Positions 4,973 through 10,306 of a stretch of DNA of 10,306 nt are shown here, piece by piece. The notes beneath the pieces were generated by a model that saw only the letters and a program-made list of their open reading frames with translations, made no database searches and was not told where the DNA came from. How positions within the stretch are numbered: the first letter of the stretch is position 1; every line of letters begins with the position of its first letter. The DNA comes from Methanobacteriota archaeon (GTDB lineage Archaea; Methanobacteriota; Methanobacteria; Methanobacteriales; Methanobacteriaceae), in contig JAEYQZ010000034.1 of NCBI GenBank assembly GCA_023409695.1, forward strand, positions 1 to 10,306, given 5' to 3'. The position numbers and the translations under genes are program-made.

Positions 4973-6964
4973 GTGAAGGAGGGGAAAAATATTAATGAAA
5001 AAAGGAATAATAACAATATAAACAAATTAGTGCCTTTAATTTTTGTTTTAAGCTTTATTTTTGTTATATTATCTACAGCTGGAGCTGTTTCTGCAGATTC
5101 AACGATGATATATGTAAATGATTCTGGCGGAAGTGATACTAATGATGGATTTAGTTGGATTACATCAAAAAAATCCATTAAAAGCGCTATAGGATCTGTA
5201 GCTGAAAATGGGACAGTAAATATTGCTAACGGTAATTATACTGGGGCAAATAACCAATATATAACTATTGATAAGAATGTAACAATTAGTGGACAAAATA
5301 AGGATAAAACCATCATAAATGGAACTAATTCCGGATACATATTCCAGATTACAAACGGTAAAACTGTAAAAATCCAGAATTTAAAAATTGTGAATGCAAC
5401 TACTAGTAGTAGTGGAGGTGCTATTTACAATTATTATGGTAATTTAACCATTATCAACTGTATTTTAGCTGGTAATCATGCAGATGGATATTATGCTGGC
5501 GCTATCTACAATTTGTACAGTAATCTAACTACAGAAAATTGTATATTTATATATAACTCAGCAAATAACGGCGGTGCTATCTACAATCTGAATAGTAATT
5601 TAACTGTTAAAAATAGTAGTTTTTTAAGTAATAATGCAACTTATGGTGGTGCTATCTACAATTCAGGCAATATTATAATAAGTGGAAGCACTTTTACTGG
5701 GAACAAAGCAACTAATGAAGGCGGCGTTATTTATACGACTTCAGCATCAAATGTAAATATATCTAGCAGTACCTTAGAAAATAACATTGCAGGTAGTAAT
5801 GGTGGTGTTATCTTAAATACAGGCAATTTAACAATTAATTCAAACCGTATTGTTGGAAATAGTGCAAATTATGGTGGTGCCATATTTAGTAACACAGCTA
5901 ATACATTAATAGCTAATTTCAACAGCATTATTGGAAACAGTGCAACTTCTGGTAGTGCCATTTATAAAACCAGTTCTGGAACTTTTGATGTAACAAATAA
6001 CTGGTGGGGTTCAAATGCAGGCCCATCAGCAGGGAGTGTCTATGGAACAACAGTTTCCCAATGGTTAGTTTTAACATTAAATGCCAATCCATCCACTATT
6101 TATATCGGAAGAAATTCAACAATTACTGCAGATCTTTTACATGATAATGGAATTTTAAGTGACCCTACAAATCCAAGTTTATATTATCATAATCCTGCAA
6201 GCGGTCATGTTCCAGATGGAATCCCAGTAGTCTTTACCACAACATTAGGAACACTATCTAATCTAGAATCGCCTACAGTAAATGGAGCAGCGAAAACTAC
6301 ATTAAAAGGAGGATTAACAGAAGGAAGTGCAACCGTTAAAGCAACAGTTGATTCCCAACATTTAGAAACCACTACTACTATAATAGACAACATTAAACCA
6401 ACAGTAACTGCAAATCTTAATAGCGGGTATTATAATACACCCAAAACCGTTATTTTAACTGCTTCTGATAATTCAGATCCAAATCCAGTAATCCATTATA
6501 CATTAAATGGAAGTACTCCAACTACAAGCAGTGCAAAATATACGGGACCTATCACAATAAGTTCAACAACAACCTTAAAATTCTTTGCAGTTGATTCAAG
6601 AGGTAATCCTTCCTCTATTTATACCCAAAAATACACCATAGACAAAATAGCGCCAAGAATAACATCAACTACTCCAAGGAATTATGCTACTAGAGTTTCT
6701 AGAACAGGTACCATTGCTATTAGGTTCAGCGAAAACATTAAAGCAAGTGTTTACTGGTCAAAAATTAAAGTAGTTAACAAGTATGGAAAAACAGTATTAA
6801 TTAAAAAATGGATTTCAGGAAACACAATATACATCAAAACAATCTACAAAAGAAGCAGCTACTCCTATTATAAAGTATACGTTCCGTACAAATCAGTAAA
6901 AGATTACGCAGGCAACAATCTTAGAACAACCTACAGTTTCAAATTCAAAACAGGAAGATACTAA
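4973..6964 (+). CDS. Adhesin-like protein 2: beta-helix, invasin-type Ig, chitobiase-C-like and Big_5-type domains
   Basis: Exported protein of about 663 residues if read from GTG 4973; the true start is uncertain (see the SD entry). A signal peptide has the core LVPLIFVLSFIFVILSTAGA and likely cleavage after VSA (residue 41). Residues about 43-348 form a beta-helix with repeated GGAIYN and F-x-x-N motifs, closed by NNWWG at 342-346. Then come an invasin-type Ig domain (about 366-470, with VPDGIPVVFTT), a chitobiase C-terminal-like domain (about 475-556, with IHYTLNGSTPT and LKFFAVDSRGN) and a strongly basic Big_5-type domain (about 559-663, with RFSENI and YKSVKDYAGNNL). There is no C-terminal membrane helix, so attachment is perhaps through the basic domain binding the cell wall; this is inferred. 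It is a paralogue of adhesin 1 over the signal peptide, helix and first Ig domain. The ligand is unknown. Confidence 0.9.
   Translation: MKEGKNINEKRNNNNINKLVPLIFVLSFIFVILSTAGAVSADSTMIYVNDSGGSDTNDGFSWITSKKSIKSAIGSVAENGTVNIANGNYTGANNQYITIDKNVTISGQNKDKTIINGTNSGYIFQITNGKTVKIQNLKIVNATTSSSGGAIYNYYGNLTIINCILAGNHADGYYAGAIYNLYSNLTTENCIFIYNSANNGGAIYNLNSNLTVKNSSFLSNNATYGGAIYNSGNIIISGSTFTGNKATNEGGVIYTTSASNVNISSSTLENNIAGSNGGVILNTGNLTINSNRIVGNSANYGGAIFSNTANTLIANFNSIIGNSATSGSAIYKTSSGTFDVTNNWWGSNAGPSAGSVYGTTVSQWLVLTLNANPSTIYIGRNSTITADLLHDNGILSDPTNPSLYYHNPASGHVPDGIPVVFTTTLGTLSNLESPTVNGAAKTTLKGGLTEGSATVKATVDSQHLETTTTIIDNIKPTVTANLNSGYYNTPKTVILTASDNSDPNPVIHYTLNGSTPTTSSAKYTGPITISSTTTLKFFAVDSRGNPSSIYTQKYTIDKIAPRITSTTPRNYATRVSRTGTIAIRFSENIKASVYWSKIKVVNKYGKTVLIKKWISGNTIYIKTIYKRSSYSYYKVYVPYKSVKDYAGNNLRTTYSFKFKTGRY
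4978..4984 (+). promoter_or_regulatory. SD of adhesin 2, followed by an out-of-frame ATG
   Basis: GGAGGGG is a strong SD. The ATG at 4995-4997, with 10 bases between, is the natural start, but its frame stops after eight codons. The long adhesin frame differs by one base across the A6 tract at 4998-5003. In-frame starts are GTG 4973 (just before the SD), TTG 4937 (no SD) and a non-standard ATT at 4991, 6 bases after the SD. Confidence 0.7.
5414..5662 (+). repeat. Near-identical DNA repeats coding the GGAIYN turns of adhesin 2
   Basis: Four 18-base copies of the type GGCGGTGCTATCTACAAT start at 5414, 5495, 5570 and 5645, that is 75-81 bases apart, one 25-27-residue helix turn each. They differ at only a few positions. 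A further near match in adhesin 1 starts at 2431. Such repeats allow gain or loss of whole helix turns by recombination. Confidence 0.75.
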
Positions 6965-6978
6965 CTTCCTCCTTTCAA

Positions 6979-6985
6979 TTTTTTT
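6979..6985 (+). terminator. T-run terminator after adhesin 2
   Basis: A run of seven T residues lies 14 bases after the stop, in pyrimidine-rich sequence (CTTCCTCCTTTC). No clear stem. This fits the T-tract termination usual in archaea. Confidence 0.45.
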
Positions 6986-7182
6986 GTAAATAGATTAACT
7001 TCTATATTTTATCCAATTGTCTTTTATGGTAATTTTAAATGCCTAATTTTTAGATTATGTAAAATCAAGTGGACTGTTTTTTTGACGTGTTGAATAATGT
7101 TGATCAAAGGTATTTTTGGCTGTGTATTTGAAAGTTTTGTATCTATTTTTGATGAAAAGAAAAAATATTAGGCCACATTAAC

Positions 7183-7520
7183 GGAAAAAAGAATGAAGAT
7201 CATATACAACCTATAATTGATATTTATAACTCCTTTGAAAAATATTCGAACCCCATTAATAACCCTATAGCAAAATAATCGATGAAGATATGTCAAATTA
7301 AGGAAAAATCATTAAGCATGTTCTTAACCATTATAAGAGTGTTGGAATGGTAGCCTTAACTAATAATGATGAAAAATTCACAATATACCTTAGTGGAATG
7401 CTCCACATCAAAGGAAAATGGATAATATACTTGCTTTTTCATCTCCTTTCATCCCTTTTTTACATAAAAAAATCACACTTCTTAAAAAGAAATCTTTATA
7501 TACCTAAAGTCTTACATTAA
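7183..7520 (+). pseudogene. Eroded remnant of an unrecognised protein gene
   Basis: Two adjoining frames look protein-like. The first runs 7183-7278 and gives EDHIQPIIDIYNSFEKYSNP and a little more before TAA. The second starts IDEDMSN at 7278, meets a TAA at 7299-7301, then continues GKIIKHVLNHYKSVGMVALT and NNDEKFTIYLSGMLHIKGKW before drifting into low-complexity sequence and stopping at 7520. An amphipathic first part followed by strand-like segments suggests a real soluble protein once stood here, now with at least one frameshift and one internal stop. A start at ATG 7347 would give 57 residues with no SD. The family is not recognised. Confidence 0.35.
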
Positions 7521-7676
7521 AATAAGGCAAGATTGTATAAAGAGCACGCTAAAGTTTAAAGCTATTTTCCAGTCTCTTTATCTTCCAAGCTTAAGTAAAA
7601 ATACTTTACAAACTAGAATTTAGTAAAACATCATTTTTGGTTTAGAGTTATCGTTTTAGCGAAAAAATACAAAGAC

Positions 7677-7685
7677 TTATATATA
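7677..7685 (+). promoter_or_regulatory. TATA box of the HTH-CBS gene
   Basis: TTATATATA follows the purine-rich GCGAAAAAATACAAAG, a reasonable BRE context. The predicted transcription start is near 7705, about 45 bases before the ATG. Confidence 0.6.
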
Positions 7686-7699
7686 CATAAAAGTGATAA

Positions 7700-7721
7700 A
7701 TTTATAATTATAATTATAAAT
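7700..7721 (+). promoter_or_regulatory. Perfect 22-bp palindrome at the HTH-CBS promoter
   Basis: The half-site ATTTATAATTA is followed at once by its exact reverse complement. The palindrome lies 14 bases after the TATA box and covers the expected transcription start, a typical repressor position. A dimeric winged-helix protein such as the gene's own product could bind it. It is pure A/T, so part of the symmetry may be chance. Confidence 0.5.
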
Positions 7722-7748
7722 AATAACAAATTAAAAGAGAGTGGTTTG

Positions 7749-8630
7749 ATGCTTACATCTGTTCAAAAAGAAATATTGCAAAGCTTGATAAACCTTTACA
7801 GGAAATCAAAAGGCAAGTCCATTAAAGGAGAAGAAATTGCCGAGCTAATGAGCCGTAACCCCGGGACTATACGGAATCAGATGCAGTCCCTAAGAAGTTT
7901 AGGACTTGTTAAAGGTGTCCCCGGACCCCGTGGAGGTTACAAACCAACGATAGAAGCATATCACACTTTAAATATCAGCGCGATTGATAAAGAAGCTTTA
8001 GTGCCCATATTCAAAAAAGGGAAAAGAGTGGGAGACTTAAGCGTTGCAAAAATAGAATTTACAAGTATTCCTCACCCAGGAGAATGTGAAGCTGCAATAA
8101 AAGTTGTGGGAAACATAAAACAGCTTGACCTTGGAGACAGGATAAAAGTGGGCCCAACACCCGTGAACAAGCTTATAGTAAACGGCATGGTGGTGGGAAG
8201 AGACGATGTGGACAACCTTCTGCTCCTTGATACCACAAATATAAGGAGTATTCCCAAAAAAACAGTGATAGAAGTTGCGAGCCATGACCTCATAACATTA
8301 AAACCTTCTATGAACATAAAAGAGGCAGCGACAATTTTATCAAATAATAAAATAGAAGGCGCTCCGGTAGTCCAAGATCAGGAAGTTGCAGGAATGCTAA
8401 CGTTAAGCGACATAACAAAAGCAATTGCAGAAGGAAAAGAAAACATTAATATCACTGAACTCATGTCAAAAAATATAATAACTGTTGAAAAAGACCTTAT
8501 GATTGCAGATGCAATCGAAGTTATGAATAAAAATAAAGTAGGCCGACTTATTGTGGCAGATGACGATAATCTACCTCTGGGTATTGTAACAAGGACCGAT
8601 CTTCTGGATAAAATAGCAGGTATAAAATAA
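7749..8630 (+). CDS. Predicted transcriptional regulator: N-terminal winged helix and C-terminal CBS pair
   Basis: 293 residues from the ATG at 7749 (a TTG directly before it is the only nearby alternative; the SD is weak). Residues about 1-75 form a winged helix-turn-helix resembling the HrcA DNA-binding domain: IKGEEIAELMSRNPGTIRNQ is the helix-turn-helix and GLVKGVPGPRGGYKPT the wing. Residues about 78-175 are a middle domain (with VGDLSVAKIEF and GDRIKVGPTPVNKLIVNG) of unknown role. Two CBS motifs follow, about 177-230 (IEGAPVV, GMLTLSDI) and 236-291 (VGRLIVADDD, GIVTRTDLLDKI); paired CBS motifs usually bind adenine nucleotides. The domain order is that of archaeal COG2524 regulators. It probably acts as a dimer in the cytoplasm and changes DNA binding with nucleotide level. 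Target genes are unknown; the palindrome in its own promoter suggests autoregulation. Confidence 0.92.
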   Translation: MLTSVQKEILQSLINLYRKSKGKSIKGEEIAELMSRNPGTIRNQMQSLRSLGLVKGVPGPRGGYKPTIEAYHTLNISAIDKEALVPIFKKGKRVGDLSVAKIEFTSIPHPGECEAAIKVVGNIKQLDLGDRIKVGPTPVNKLIVNGMVVGRDDVDNLLLLDTTNIRSIPKKTVIEVASHDLITLKPSMNIKEAATILSNNKIEGAPVVQDQEVAGMLTLSDITKAIAEGKENINITELMSKNIITVEKDLMIADAIEVMNKNKVGRLIVADDDNLPLGIVTRTDLLDKIAGIK

Positions 8631-8637
8631 TTTAAAG

Positions 8638-8644
8638 TTTTTTT
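8638..8644 (+). terminator. T-run terminator after the HTH-CBS gene
   Basis: Seven consecutive T residues start 8 bases after the stop codon. No stem is needed for archaeal termination, and none is clear. Confidence 0.5.
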
Positions 8645-8698
8645 AAGTTAATTGTGCTGATTTTAAATTTAATCAATTTTATTTTAAATTCTATTATC

Positions 8699-8721
8699 TT
8701 TTCCATAAAATATATGGAAAA
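8699..8721 (+). promoter_or_regulatory. Perfect inverted repeat overlapping the likely dys TATA box
   Basis: TTTTCCATA and TATGGAAAA are exact 9-base inverted arms around AAATA. The centre and right arm contain AAAATATATGG, the best TATA candidate for dys, 66-76 bases before its start. A protein bound here would block TBP. It could instead belong to the end of the upstream gene, but the T run comes before it, not after. Confidence 0.45.
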
Positions 8722-8770
8722 CAAATTTAATAGTTAATTTTATCTCAATTATTTTTGATTTATTAATTAT

Positions 8771-8778
8771 GGATGTGA
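8771..8778 (+). promoter_or_regulatory. SD that supports the TTG start of dys
   Basis: GGATGTGA matches GGAGGTGA at seven of eight positions and lies 4 bases before the TTG at 8783. The next ATG (8798) has no such site at the right distance. Confidence 0.65.
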
Positions 8779-8782
8779 AAAC

Positions 8783-9703
8783 TTGAAAATTCAACACATG
8801 GAAGTCACAGAAAACATGAGCGTTCTTGATTTAATAGAAGAGATGGGAAAATCAGGAGTTTTAGGCGCAGGTAGAATATCTAAAGCTACACGATTATTTG
8901 CAGATTCAATTAAAGACGAAGACACATCAATTTTTTTAAGTGTTGCAGGCCCAATGGTACCTGGAGGGCTTCGAAAAATAATTTTTGATCTTATAAATGA
9001 CGGCTTTGTAGATGTTTTAATAACAAGCGGGGCCAATATAACCCATGATCTGGTTGAATCCTTCGGTGGAGGCCATTATAGAGGTATCAGTGCTGATGAT
9101 GAAGAGTTGTGCCAGCAGGGAATGGGAAGAATTGGTGATGTTTACACCAAATCACATGATTTTGAAGTATTTGAGGAAAAGATCAGCGAAATTTTAAGTA
9201 AAATAGCTGAAAAGAAGAGTATTATCTCAATTAGAGAACTCCTTTTTGAAATTGGAAACATGATTGAAGATGAGGACTCAATACTTAAAATAGCAGCCCA
9301 AAAAGGCGTTCCAATTTATGCGCCGGGTATAATCGACAGCATGCTTGGCCTTCAGCTCTGGATGTTTACTCAAGATAAAGAACTCCACCTTGATGCTGTT
9401 GGAGACATGCATGAGCTTTCAGATATTGTCTTTGATGCAGAAAAAGTAACAGCAGTTCTCCTTGGAGGGGGTTTACCTAAACACTATGCACTTGCATCCA
9501 ATCTCCTTAAAGGCGGCGTAGATGCGGCAATTCAGGTAACTATGGATAGGAGTGAAACTGGAAGTTTAAGCGGAGCACCTCTAGAAGAAGCAAAATCATG
9601 GGCAAAGGCAAAGGCTGGTTCTAACCTTGTAACCGTAATTGGAGATGTAACTATAATCTTTCCAATGATGGTAGCAGGTGCAAGAGAAATAATAGCACGC
9701 TGA
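8783..9703 (+). CDS. dys: Deoxyhypusine synthase
   Basis: Transfers the aminobutyl group of spermidine to a lysine of translation factor aIF5A in an NAD-dependent reaction, the first step of hypusine formation; cytoplasmic. The 306-residue length is normal for archaeal members. Family signs: LSVAGPMVPGGLRKII (52-67) and VLITSGANITHDLVESFGGG (78-97), both in the NAD-binding fold; PIYAPGIIDSMLG (177-189); GGGLPKHY (228-235), whose Lys233 corresponds to the lysine that forms the covalent intermediate; and SLSGAPLEEAKSWAK (261-275). The start is TTG, supported by an SD; ATG 8798 would remove only five residues. It is transcribed alone, 152 bases after the HTH-CBS gene. All visible key motifs are intact, so the enzyme should be active. 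Confidence 0.97.
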   Translation: MKIQHMEVTENMSVLDLIEEMGKSGVLGAGRISKATRLFADSIKDEDTSIFLSVAGPMVPGGLRKIIFDLINDGFVDVLITSGANITHDLVESFGGGHYRGISADDEELCQQGMGRIGDVYTKSHDFEVFEEKISEILSKIAEKKSIISIRELLFEIGNMIEDEDSILKIAAQKGVPIYAPGIIDSMLGLQLWMFTQDKELHLDAVGDMHELSDIVFDAEKVTAVLLGGGLPKHYALASNLLKGGVDAAIQVTMDRSETGSLSGAPLEEAKSWAKAKAGSNLVTVIGDVTIIFPMMVAGAREIIAR

Positions 9704-9854
9704 AATTTATAAAATAATGTTAATAGCGCCAGAAATAGTTTATTTATTAAAATAAGCTTAATTATTCGCAATTATGAATATAACTAGATTTATCAATTAA
9801 ATTGATTAACTGGCCAAAAAAATTAATTAAAATAGACGCAATTACGCCTATTTC

Positions 9855-9861
9855 TTTTTTT
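9855..9861 (+). terminator. T run between the converging dys and YHS genes
   Basis: Seven T residues preceded by TATTTC lie about 150 bases after dys. Between 9704 and 9881 the minus strand also carries a seven-T run (AAAAAAA at about 9815-9821 on the plus strand), so the gap may end transcripts from both sides. Confidence 0.35.
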
Positions 9862-9881
9862 ACGAGTTAACCTAACTGAGA

Positions 9882-10076
9882 TTAACTTTCTATATATCTT
9901 TCTGGATGTTCCAGAAAGAGCTTTTTACTGCAAACTGAGCAGAAATAATATGTTTTACCATCGTATCCTGCCACATGTTTGGCTGTACTTGGATCAACTT
10001 CTTTTTTAAATACGGGATCTACAAACACATTCATTACGGTGTCTGCTGTCATTTCTTTTTCAAGATCTAAACCCAT
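9882..10076 (-). CDS. YHS-domain protein
   Basis: This 64-residue protein is almost all one YHS domain: DPVFKKEVDPSTAKHVAGYD (20-39), then GKTYYFCSVCSKKLFLEHPE and RYI (40-62). The FCSVC pair (Cys46, Cys49) is the typical metal-binding pair, as in heavy-metal ATPases and related small proteins. The first cysteine of the common DPVCGM start is replaced by Phe22, so the site has two cysteines, not three. It is probably a small cytoplasmic metal-binding protein, but the metal and partner are unknown. The ATG start has a good SD, AGGTGGTG, about 6 bases upstream. The hairpin array at 10100-10210 lies just before the SD and may be part of the leader. Confidence 0.88.
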   Translation of the reverse strand: MGLDLEKEMTADTVMNVFVDPVFKKEVDPSTAKHVAGYDGKTYYFCSVCSKKLFLEHPERYIES

Positions 10077-10099
10077 TTTTACACCACCTATAAAAAACT

Positions 10100-10210
10100 G
10101 TCAAACCAACGATTTGACCTGCGAAAATTTTAATTTTCAGTTTTATTTGTTTATGAAACTGGAAGTTTCACAACCGTAAAAATTCTACGAATTTTCACAT
10201 GGAAACTTTC
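10100..10210 (-). repeat. Second hairpin array with the same linkers, upstream of the YHS gene
   Basis: Perfect inverted repeats: arms 10100-10105/10113-10118 (GTCAAA), 10123-10129/10132-10138 (GAAAATT), 10154-10160/10164-10170 (TGAAACT) and 10179-10185/10189-10195 (AAAATTC), with a short worn one at 10202-10210. Read on the minus strand the order is CATGT, hairpin, CGGTTG, hairpin, TAAACAAA, then two more hairpins. This is the joint order of the array at 4393-4533 on the plus strand. The minus-strand array ends 8 bases before the YHS gene SD, so it may be transcribed as its leader. Confidence 0.65.
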
Positions 10211-10271
10211 AATTTTAACGACTTATAATTAAGTAATGTAAAAACAAAAAAATAGTTTTCGGTTTTATTGT

Positions 10272-10306
10272 ATGATCCATCCTCTCAGGGAGTATTTACA
10301 GGTATT
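10272..10306 (+). CDS. Possible 5' end of a gene running off the window
   Basis: An ATG at 10272 opens MIHPLREYLQV and the frame stays open to the edge. There is no SD. A TATA-like CTTATAATT at 10222-10230 lies 42-50 bases upstream. Eleven codons are too few to name a family, and the opposite strand also has an open reading of similar length ending near 10265. Weak call. Confidence 0.25.
   Translation, partial: MIHPLREYLQV

Larger units (their letters stand above)
6965..7748. other. Long spacer between adhesin 2 and the HTH-CBS gene
   Basis: This 784-base gap contains a T run just after adhesin 2, a short open frame at 7097-7171 (24 codons, no SD, probably not a gene), the eroded coding remnant at 7183-7520, an orphan TATA-like TTTATATA at 7495-7502 and the promoter and palindrome of the HTH-CBS gene. 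I see no gene behind the orphan TATA; an unannotated small RNA between about 7525 and 7640 is possible but unsupported. Confidence 0.5.

Noticed and set aside
7097..7171. Small frame of 24 codons starting MLIKGIFGCVFES
   Set aside because: No SD, no TATA box at a useful distance and no similarity to other sequence in the window; not distinguishable from chance.
7168..7178. The 11-mer TTAGGCCACAT shared with 342-352
   Set aside because: Flanking sequence does not continue the match, one copy overlaps a stop codon, and there is no terminal repeat structure of an insertion element.
8037..8317. Minus-strand open frames of about 80 codons inside the HTH-CBS gene, and similar ones inside dys and the adhesins
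   Set aside because: They lie opposite well-supported genes, have no SD and no domain-like composition; they are shadow frames.
9979..10179. Plus-strand frame of 66 codons over the YHS gene start and the second hairpin array
   Set aside because: It runs antisense to a recognisable YHS domain and then through the palindromes; no SD and no family resemblance.

Overview
The window looks like an AT-rich chromosomal segment of a methanogenic archaeon, most likely Methanobacterium or a close relative in the Methanobacteriales. The case rests on an archaeal-type deoxyhypusine synthase, TATA-box promoters, SD sequences of the GGAGGTGA type, a HTH-plus-CBS regulator of the archaeal type, and two large adhesin-like surface proteins with Chlamydia-PMP-like beta-helix repeats, a protein class that is abundant in Methanobacteriales. 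The genus is inferred, not proven.

Layout. Positions 1-345 hold the 3' end of a secreted or surface protein with an Ig-like fold. Next come two minus-strand genes, a zinc-ribbon membrane protein (484-1014) and a VOC/glyoxalase-fold protein (1205-1567). The first adhesin-like protein (2017-3756) has a beta-helix, an Ig-like domain, a DUF11-type domain and a C-terminal membrane anchor. It is followed by a small SH3-like hypothetical protein (3971-4228). A 740-base spacer then holds an array of six small hairpins and a decayed small gene. The second adhesin-like protein (about 4973-6964) has a related beta-helix but different C-terminal modules and no membrane anchor. A 780-base spacer follows, with only an eroded coding remnant and regulatory signals. 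The right end is conserved housekeeping: a HTH-CBS regulator (7749-8630), deoxyhypusine synthase dys (8783-9703) and a minus-strand YHS-domain protein (9882-10076). A second hairpin array lies directly upstream of the YHS gene.

Functional reading. The left two thirds is an accessory cell-surface region: two paralogous secreted proteins, one probably membrane-anchored and one probably wall-bound, separated by repeats and broken genes. Dys makes the deoxyhypusine precursor on translation factor aIF5A and has no functional tie to the adhesins that can be seen here. The HTH-CBS protein may sense an adenine nucleotide and may control its own promoter, which carries a perfect 22-bp palindrome.

Most unusual observations: (1) two hairpin arrays, at 4393-4533 and 10100-10210 in opposite orientation, in which stem sequences differ but short linkers (CATG and CGGTT types) recur in the same order; (2) three broken copies of a small, roughly 48-residue charged helical peptide gene; (3) the second adhesin's natural ATG lies one base out of frame across an A6 tract; (4) perfect inverted repeats placed on the promoters of adhesin 1, the HTH-CBS gene and dys. 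No tRNA, rRNA, CRISPR array or intact mobile element was seen.
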